The notes under the pieces: generated by a model | Databases searched by the model: none | What the model saw: the letters and a program-made list of their open reading frames with translations, nothing else | Told to the model about the DNA's origin: nothing | Made by a program: the position numbers and the translations under genes | Source of the DNA: Roseomonas sp. | GTDB lineage: Bacteria; Pseudomonadota; Alphaproteobacteria; Acetobacterales; Acetobacteraceae | NCBI GenBank assembly: GCA_020249465.1 | Contig: JADCFP010000048.1 | Location: forward strand, 1-64,000 | Length of the DNA: 64,000 nt | Direction: 5' to 3' | Shown: positions 59,007-64,000 of the stretch, one piece after another | How positions within the stretch are numbered: position 1 is the stretch's first letter | Layout of the letters: each line of letters begins with the position of its first letter

Positions 59007-60077
59007 ATGAGTGAGGTTTTGGAAGAACGCGCGGAATCCATTCGCATGATCCGCGATAGCGCAGGTGCCGTTGCGCCGCGTGGTGGTGACAGCAAGCGCG
59101 TGCGCGGGCTGCGCTTTGTTGCACCAGGTTTTGACAAGCGCGTTTTTGCCCAGATGGGCGAGTTTGGCTGGATCGGCTTGGCGGTGGCTGAGGCTGCCGG
59201 TGGCGCCGGGCTTGGCATGAGTGAGGCGATTGCGCTGACGGAAGAACTCGCCGGTGGCTTGGCGCCGGAACCGCTGATCCCGACGATGCTGTCCGCGCGT
59301 TTGCTGGCAGGCGCGGATGATCAGGCGTTGCTCGGTCCTTTGCTTGCGGGTCAGCAAGTAGTGCTGACGGCGTGGCAGGAACGTGCTGATACCTTGGCGG
59401 CGCTTGGCAATGCCGATGCGCCGCGCGTCTTCATCCCGCAAGCTGGTGGCGCTGATGTGTTTCTGATGCCGGTGCGCGAAGGTGCAGGGCTCGCGCTTTA
59501 CGCGGTGCCCGCCGCCGGCGCTGATGTGACTTTGGAAAAAACCATGGATGGCGGCTATTTCGGCACGCTCCGCGCCAATCCCGCGAAGGGTCAACGTATC
59601 GCCGCTGATATCGGCGCTGTTTTGGATGACGCCTTGGATGAGGCCGCGTTGATGACAGCCGGTGCCATGGTTGGGCTGATGGAACGCGCCTTTGACATGA
59701 CGCTTGCCTATCTGAAAACCCGTCAGCAATTCGGCCGCATCATCGGCACCTTCCAATCCTTGCAGCATCGCGCGGCGGATTTGAAAATCCATCTCGCGCT
59801 CACGCGCGCAGCGGTGGAAGCGGCGGCAGCGGCTCTGGATGGCGGTGCGGCAGGGGATGCGCGCAAGGCCGCGGTTTCCAAGGCCAAGGCGCGCGCGGGT
59901 GAAAGCGGGCTGATGGTGCTCCGCCAATGCATTCAACTTCATGGCGGCATTGGCTATACGGATGAATATGATGTCGGGCTTTATCTCCGCCGTGGCATGG
60001 TGATTGCCAATCAATTCGGCTCCGCCGCCCTGCATCGGCGCCGCTTCATGGCGCTGGCCCCGGAGGATGCGGAATGA
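59007..60077 (+). CDS. Acyl-CoA dehydrogenase, diverged (possible beta subunit of a heteromer)
   Basis: A 356-residue acyl-CoA dehydrogenase. The N-terminal helical domain (FAQMGEFGWIGLAVAEAAGGAGLGMSEA) and C-terminal domain (MTLAYLKTRQQFGRIIGTFQSLQH...QLHGGIGYTDEYDVGLYLRR) are recognisable, but the middle beta-barrel (about 120-190) is diverged and lacks the usual FAD/substrate WITN-like motif. Such pairs with a full-length dehydrogenase downstream often form alpha2-beta2 enzymes. Start 59007 has GAGGAA 7 bases upstream; ATG 59001 is an alternative. Confidence 0.85.
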   Translation: MSEVLEERAESIRMIRDSAGAVAPRGGDSKRVRGLRFVAPGFDKRVFAQMGEFGWIGLAVAEAAGGAGLGMSEAIALTEELAGGLAPEPLIPTMLSARLLAGADDQALLGPLLAGQQVVLTAWQERADTLAALGNADAPRVFIPQAGGADVFLMPVREGAGLALYAVPAAGADVTLEKTMDGGYFGTLRANPAKGQRIAADIGAVLDDALDEAALMTAGAMVGLMERAFDMTLAYLKTRQQFGRIIGTFQSLQHRAADLKIHLALTRAAVEAAAAALDGGAAGDARKAAVSKAKARAGESGLMVLRQCIQLHGGIGYTDEYDVGLYLRRGMVIANQFGSAALHRRRFMALAPEDAE

Positions 60078-60859
60078 GCGCGCCTGCCGAACCGCTACGC
60101 CAGCGCATTTTGGAAGAACGCGATGGCGCGGTGCTGATCGTCACTATTGATTGCCCATCACGCAAGAACGCCATCGCCCCCGTGCTGCGCACCGCGATGG
60201 AAGAGGTGATGGAACGTGCCCATGGCGATGATACGATCCGCGCGATTGTGGTGACGGGCGCCGAAGGTACTTTCTGCGCCGGCGGTGATATTTCTTCAAT
60301 GGATATTGATAGCACGCTGGCCGGGCGGGAGCGGATGCGCCGTACGCATAAGCTCGTGCGCCTCATGGCCAAGGGCGGCAAGCCAGTGGTGGCCGCAGTG
60401 GAAGGCTGGGCAGCGGGTGCCGGCATGGCGGTGGCTTGCGCGTGCGACGTGATTGTGGCCGCCGAAGATGCGCGTTTCACGGCGGGGTTTCACAAGATCG
60501 GTTTGATGTCCGATATGGGTCTGCCGCATTTCCTGCCCGCGCGTGTCGGCATTGGCCGCGCGCGACGTATCCTGTTTTTCCATGAGGTGATCGCCGCACC
60601 GGAAGCCGAACGCATCGGCCTGGTGGATTACTTGGCACCTCCGGGCAAGGCTTTGGAGGCCGCCCTGGAAAAGGCTCATTTTCTGGCTGCCGAAGCGCCA
60701 GGCCCTATAGCCTTCACCAAGCAAATCTTTGCCGATGGCCTGGATGAGGCTTTGGCGCAGGAACAAACCTATCAGGCGGCGCTTTTCACGACCGAGGATT
60801 TCAAGGAAGGCCGCGCCGCCTTTTTCGCCAAGCGCAAGCCGAATTTTACGGGGGGCTGA
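60074..60859 (+). CDS. Enoyl-CoA hydratase/isomerase family protein
   Basis: A 261-residue crotonase-fold enzyme. The oxyanion-hole motifs are ARIVVTGAEGTFCAGGDISSMD-like (AIVVTGAEGTFCAGGD at about 58-73) and EGWAAGAGMAVACACDVIVAAEDARFTAGF. The catalytic Glu positions of classic hydratase are not confirmed, so isomerase or other crotonase chemistry is possible. It overlaps the preceding dehydrogenase by 4 bp (60074-60077) and the next begins 5 bp later. Confidence 0.9.
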   Translation: MSAPAEPLRQRILEERDGAVLIVTIDCPSRKNAIAPVLRTAMEEVMERAHGDDTIRAIVVTGAEGTFCAGGDISSMDIDSTLAGRERMRRTHKLVRLMAKGGKPVVAAVEGWAAGAGMAVACACDVIVAAEDARFTAGFHKIGLMSDMGLPHFLPARVGIGRARRILFFHEVIAAPEAERIGLVDYLAPPGKALEAALEKAHFLAAEAPGPIAFTKQIFADGLDEALAQEQTYQAALFTTEDFKEGRAAFFAKRKPNFTGG

Positions 60860-60863
60860 AGTG

Positions 60864-62027
60864 ATGATCGAAGCTCGCGAGACCCAGGACCTCAACCTTC
60901 TGGAAGATGAGGCCTTTCGTCTGCATGTGCGCCAATGGATTGAGGCGGAATATCCTGCCGAATTGCGCAATCCCCCAAAGCGCCTGCATTGGGATGAAAA
61001 CAAGCCCTGGTATTTCAAGCTTGCGGATAAAGGCTGGCTTTGCCCTGGCTGGCCGCGTGAATTTGGCGGGCTTGGGCTGTCCCCGGCGAAGCAGATCATC
61101 TTCACCGAGGAAATCGAACGCCATGGCTGCGCGCGCACCAATGACCACGGCATTGTCATGGTGGGCCCGCTGCTGATCAATCACGGAACGCGCGAACAGC
61201 AGCAATTTTTCCTGCCAAAAATTCTCTCTGGCGAACATATCTGGTGCCAAGGCTATTCCGAACCCAATGCGGGGTCGGATTTGGCGGCGCTCCGCACCGA
61301 AGCCGTGCTGGATGGTGATCATTACGTGGTGAATGGCCAGAAGATCTGGACCACACTCGCCATGGATGCCAATTGGTGCTTCCTTCTGGTGCGCACGGAC
61401 AAGAACGCGAAAAAGCAGGAAGGCATTTCTTTTCTTCTGGTTGATATGAACACACCCGGCATCACCGTGAAGCCGATCATCAATCTGGAATATCACGACG
61501 AATTCTGTGAGGTTTTCTTCGATAATGTGCGCGTGCCCGCGGCCAATCTGGTCGGCACGCCCAATCGCGGCTGGGATATGGCGAAGGCATTGCTTTCTTT
61601 CGAGCGTATTTATCTCGGCTCACCCCGGCTTTCGGCCTATGCGTTTTCGCGCCTGAAGCAACTCGCGGAACGGATGGGGGTTTGGGAAGATGCGGTGTTC
61701 CAGGATACCTACGCGAAGCTGCGGCTTGATCTGGAAGATTTGAAATCGCTTTACGGTGTTTTCGTGGACAAGGTGCGGCGCGGCGAAACGCTCGGCCCCG
61801 ATGTTTCCATGCTGAAGGTGTTTCAGACGGAACTTTTCCAGCGCATCACCGATACCATGCTGGAAATCTGTGGCGAAAACGCTGGCTTGCTCGACCCCAT
61901 GGAAGGCAATCGCAACCTGAACCCGACCGGGCTTTATGTTCAGGCGCGGCCTTCGACCATTTATGGCGGGTCGAATGAAATCCAGCGCAATATCATCAGC
62001 AAGAACGTCCTCGCGCTGCCGGGCTAA
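60864..62027 (+). CDS. Acyl-CoA dehydrogenase, full-length
   Basis: A 387-residue flavoprotein: FAD/substrate motif WCQGYSEPNAGSDLAALRTEA and VVNGQKIWTTLA in the middle domain, YGGSNEIQRNIISKNVLALPG at the C-terminus, and the intact helical domains. It belongs to the group of pimeloyl/medium-chain or aromatic-acyl dehydrogenases that pair with a diverged partner, which is the gene two positions upstream. The ATG at 60864 follows the upstream stop by 5 bp; GTG at 60861 is an alternative. Confidence 0.9.
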   Translation: MIEARETQDLNLLEDEAFRLHVRQWIEAEYPAELRNPPKRLHWDENKPWYFKLADKGWLCPGWPREFGGLGLSPAKQIIFTEEIERHGCARTNDHGIVMVGPLLINHGTREQQQFFLPKILSGEHIWCQGYSEPNAGSDLAALRTEAVLDGDHYVVNGQKIWTTLAMDANWCFLLVRTDKNAKKQEGISFLLVDMNTPGITVKPIINLEYHDEFCEVFFDNVRVPAANLVGTPNRGWDMAKALLSFERIYLGSPRLSAYAFSRLKQLAERMGVWEDAVFQDTYAKLRLDLEDLKSLYGVFVDKVRRGETLGPDVSMLKVFQTELFQRITDTMLEICGENAGLLDPMEGNRNLNPTGLYVQARPSTIYGGSNEIQRNIISKNVLALPG

Positions 62028-62054
62028 GGCATTACTCAAAGGAAGGAAGTAACC

Positions 62055-63452
62055 ATGGGCGATTTATGGCGGCTCAGCGCAAGCGATTTGGCGGCGCGTA
62101 TTCGGTCCAAACAGGTCTCCGCGACAGAAGCGGCGAAGGATGCGCTGGCGCGGCTTGATGCGGTGAACCCCAAGATCAATGCCGTGGTGGATCACCGCCC
62201 GGCTGAGACCCTTGCCGATGCTGCGCGCATTGATGCCATGATCGCGCGTGGCGAGGATGCCGGGCCGCTCGCTGGCGTGCCCATCACCATCAAGGTGAAT
62301 GCGGATCAGCAGGGTTACGCGACCACCAATGGTTTGCGTCTGCAAAAGGACCTGATCGCGAAGCAGGACAGCCCCGTTGTCGCCAATCTGCGCAAGGCGG
62401 GCGCGGTGATTGTTGGGCGGACCAATACGCCGGCATTCTCGCTGCGCTGGTTCACGCGCAATTCGCTGCATGGCCATACGAAAAACCCGCGCGACCCCAG
62501 CATTACGCCTGGTGGTTCTTCGGGCGGTGCGGGTGCCGCCACCATGGCCGGCATTGGCGCCATTGGTCACGGCACGGATATTGGCGGTTCCATTCGCTAT
62601 CCTGCCTATGCTTGCGGCATTCACGGGCTGCGCCCCACACTTGGGCGTATTCCCGCCTGGAATGCCTCTGGCGCGGAACGCCATGTCGGCGGGCAGATCA
62701 TGGCGGTCAGCGGGCCTTTGGCGCGAACCATCGCCGATGTGAAACTCGCTTTCGGCGCCATGTGTGCGCGCGATATTCGCGACCCGTGGTGGGTAGACGC
62801 CGCGATGGAAGGCCCGCCCGCGCCGAAACGCGCTGCGCTTTGCCTGGCGCCGGATGGCATGAAGGTTCAACCCGAGGTGCAGGCCGCTTTGCGTGATGCC
62901 GCGAAGCGCCTGGAGGCAGCCGGTTGGACGATTGAGGAAACTGATACGCCGCCCTTGCGCGAACCCGCGCAATTACAAGCGATGCTCTGGCTCGCGGAAA
63001 GCCGCCGCGGTCTCAATAGCGCCTTGCATCAGGAAGGTGATCCGGATGCGAGCTTTGTTTTCTCGCAAATGGAAGAACTCTGCCCGAATCCGGATCTGAA
63101 CAGCTTCATGGATGCGCTGCAGAAGCGGTCTTATTTCGTGCGGCTCTGGATGGAATTTTTTGAGCGCTTCCCGGTGGCGATCACGCCCGTATCAGGTGAA
63201 TTACCCTTCCGCGACCAGGAAGATGTGGAAAGCCCCGCTGCCTTCCGCCGCATCATGGAAGCGCAGCTTACGCAAGTGGGCCTGCCGCTGATGGGCCTGC
63301 CTGGCCTTACCGTCACCACTGGTACCGTTGGGCGCATTCCCGTTGGTGTGCAATTGCTCGCCGGCCGCTACCGCGAAGATTTGCTGCTGCAAGCGGGCGC
63401 CGTCATTGAAGCCGCCGGCGCGCCGATTACGCCGATTGATCCGGTCGGGTGA
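62055..63452 (+). CDS. Amidase-signature family amidase
   Basis: A 465-residue amidase. The Ser-cisSer-Lys triad is visible: Lys in GVPITIKVNAD, the central Ser in TPGGSSGGAGAAT, and the nucleophile Ser in GTDIGGSIRYPA. It hydrolyses an amide to acid and ammonia. It follows the acyl-CoA dehydrogenase by 27 bp, in the same operon, so it may produce the acid that the acyl-CoA synthetase activates. No signal peptide. Confidence 0.92.
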   Translation: MGDLWRLSASDLAARIRSKQVSATEAAKDALARLDAVNPKINAVVDHRPAETLADAARIDAMIARGEDAGPLAGVPITIKVNADQQGYATTNGLRLQKDLIAKQDSPVVANLRKAGAVIVGRTNTPAFSLRWFTRNSLHGHTKNPRDPSITPGGSSGGAGAATMAGIGAIGHGTDIGGSIRYPAYACGIHGLRPTLGRIPAWNASGAERHVGGQIMAVSGPLARTIADVKLAFGAMCARDIRDPWWVDAAMEGPPAPKRAALCLAPDGMKVQPEVQAALRDAAKRLEAAGWTIEETDTPPLREPAQLQAMLWLAESRRGLNSALHQEGDPDASFVFSQMEELCPNPDLNSFMDALQKRSYFVRLWMEFFERFPVAITPVSGELPFRDQEDVESPAAFRRIMEAQLTQVGLPLMGLPGLTVTTGTVGRIPVGVQLLAGRYREDLLLQAGAVIEAAGAPITPIDPVG

Positions 63453-63477
63453 TCGCACCCGACCGGCGCAGTATCAA

Positions 63478-64000
63478 TCAGACAATGAAAGCCTTGGCCT
63501 TGGCGTCGTAATCGCCATAGCCAAGCGTGTCACGCAATTCCGCTGAAGGCATGGCGCTGGCGGCTTCCGAAAGCCCGGCTTGCAGCGCGGCCAGGCCCGC
63601 CTTCATTCCGGCTGCGGCTGGTGAGAGCATCCCTGTCGGGAAAGTACCGATCTTGAAGCCAAGCGCCTTGGCTTCCGCCTGGGTTGGTGTGGCGCGCGCC
63701 CCGCCGGGGGAAAGCACCACGAAGGAAGGCCGGCCCTTCGCTGCCGCAACCGCCCGATGAATTTCCGCATTATCGGCGGGGCTATCCAGAAACAGGATAT
63801 CCGCGCCTTCTTCGACAAACATTTCAATCCGCGCCACGGCTTCATCAATGCCGGCGGTTGGGCGGCAATCCGTCCGCGCCAGAATCAGGATGCCGGATTC
63901 CTTTGCAGCTTCGACAGCCGCGCGGATTTTCATGCGTGCTTCGTCGCGCGGAAGGCAAGGCTTGCCGGCGGCGGTTAATGCGCGCGGCGTGATCTTGTCT
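63478..64000 (-). CDS. Isocitrate lyase/PEP mutase-family protein, C-terminal part
   Basis: The frame is open to the right edge, so the gene starts outside. The visible part of about 173 residues has MKIRAAVEAAKESGILILARTDCRPTAGIDEAVARIEMFVEEGADILFLDSPAD, the PEPM/ICL barrel segment with the ARTD motif, and a C-terminal helical tail. Members include 2-methylisocitrate lyase, oxaloacetate decarboxylase and carboxyvinyl-carboxyphosphonate mutase; the product cannot be chosen without the catalytic loop. It is convergent with the amidase, 25 bp away. Confidence 0.85.
   Translation of the reverse strand, partial: DKITPRALTAAGKPCLPRDEARMKIRAAVEAAKESGILILARTDCRPTAGIDEAVARIEMFVEEGADILFLDSPADNAEIHRAVAAAKGRPSFVVLSPGGARATPTQAEAKALGFKIGTFPTGMLSPAAAGMKAGLAALQAGLSEAASAMPSAELRDTLGYGDYDAKAKAFIV

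Noticed and set aside
58701-60035. 444-codon minus-strand frame opposite CoA-transferase B and the dehydrogenase
   Set aside because: Crosses the boundary between two real genes on the other strand and has no domain features.
1-64000. tRNA, rRNA, phage or plasmid features
   Set aside because: No tRNA-like cloverleaf, rRNA stretch, integrase, attachment site or replication origin was recognised by eye; short ncRNAs cannot be excluded without a covariance search.

Overview
The window is a GC-rich (roughly 63-65% by eye) chromosomal segment of an alphaproteobacterium. Periplasmic Bug/TctC-type binding proteins, a Sox sulfur-oxidation cluster, Tat signals, an IscR-like Rrf2 regulator beside a NifS-type desulfurase, and many acyl-CoA and organic-acid genes suggest an Acetobacteraceae member (Roseomonas-like). 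That placement is inference; no rRNA or tRNA gene was seen to settle it.

Layout. 1-2750: the 3' end of an RTX-type calcium-binding protein; a broken 90-bp copy of the start of a rhodanese gene joined to an IS630 transposase scrap; a VOC protein; the intact rhodanese; a Bug protein. 2821-5987: an OmpR/PhoP-type two-component pair and a divergent methyltransferase. 6013-13172: a sox cluster in three blocks (soxD-soxC-soxF-soxE minus; cytochrome c-soxS plus; soxB-soxZ-soxY minus) with no soxXA. 13268-16943: nifS-like desulfurase and Rrf2 regulator, divergent alpha/beta hydrolase, second Bug protein. 17018-18942: purC-purS-(small membrane protein)-purQ. 19029-22351: NRDE protein, Tyr/Pro-rich secreted protein, Lcl/DUF1566 protein, MOSC protein. 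22463-28389: clpB with a possible heat-shock promoter, secreted kelch protein, chrA and a rhodanese-ChrB fusion.

28513-36182: a compact organic-acid operon encoding a succinate dehydrogenase/fumarate reductase-like complex (flavoprotein, Fe-S subunit, two membrane anchors), a split class I fumarase/tartrate dehydratase with an acetyltransferase gene between its subunits, and a TSUP permease; a ThDP enzyme is divergent. 36281-48342: O-antigen ligase-like protein, Ntn hydrolase, omega-aminotransferase, BisC-type molybdoenzyme, two PhoX-like proteins, an IS110 remnant with palindromic repeats, MFS permease, MaoC protein. 48361-54538: MBL hydrolase, tandem lipoproteins, SPOR lytic transglycosylase, DsrE and MoeB proteins, MgtC/DUF4010 membrane protein. 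54603-64000: a tight catabolic operon (ADP-forming acyl-CoA synthetase, MaoC hydratase, CoA-transferase A/B, two acyl-CoA dehydrogenases, enoyl-CoA hydratase, amidase), ending against a convergent isocitrate lyase/PEP mutase-family gene cut by the window edge.

The clearest unexplained structure is a family of 44-bp palindromes in pairs about 102-104 bp long. One pair appears to have been inserted into the loop of a Rho-independent terminator, leaving a 7-bp direct repeat; a second, perfectly repeated pair abuts an IS110 transposase remnant. Other notable points are the absent soxXA, soxYZB sitting where suf genes would usually follow rrf2-nifS, response-regulator-like direct repeats upstream of the two-component operon, a hairpin that could hide the chrB ribosome-binding site, and a succinate dehydrogenase-like flavoprotein with Cys at the covalent-flavin His position.
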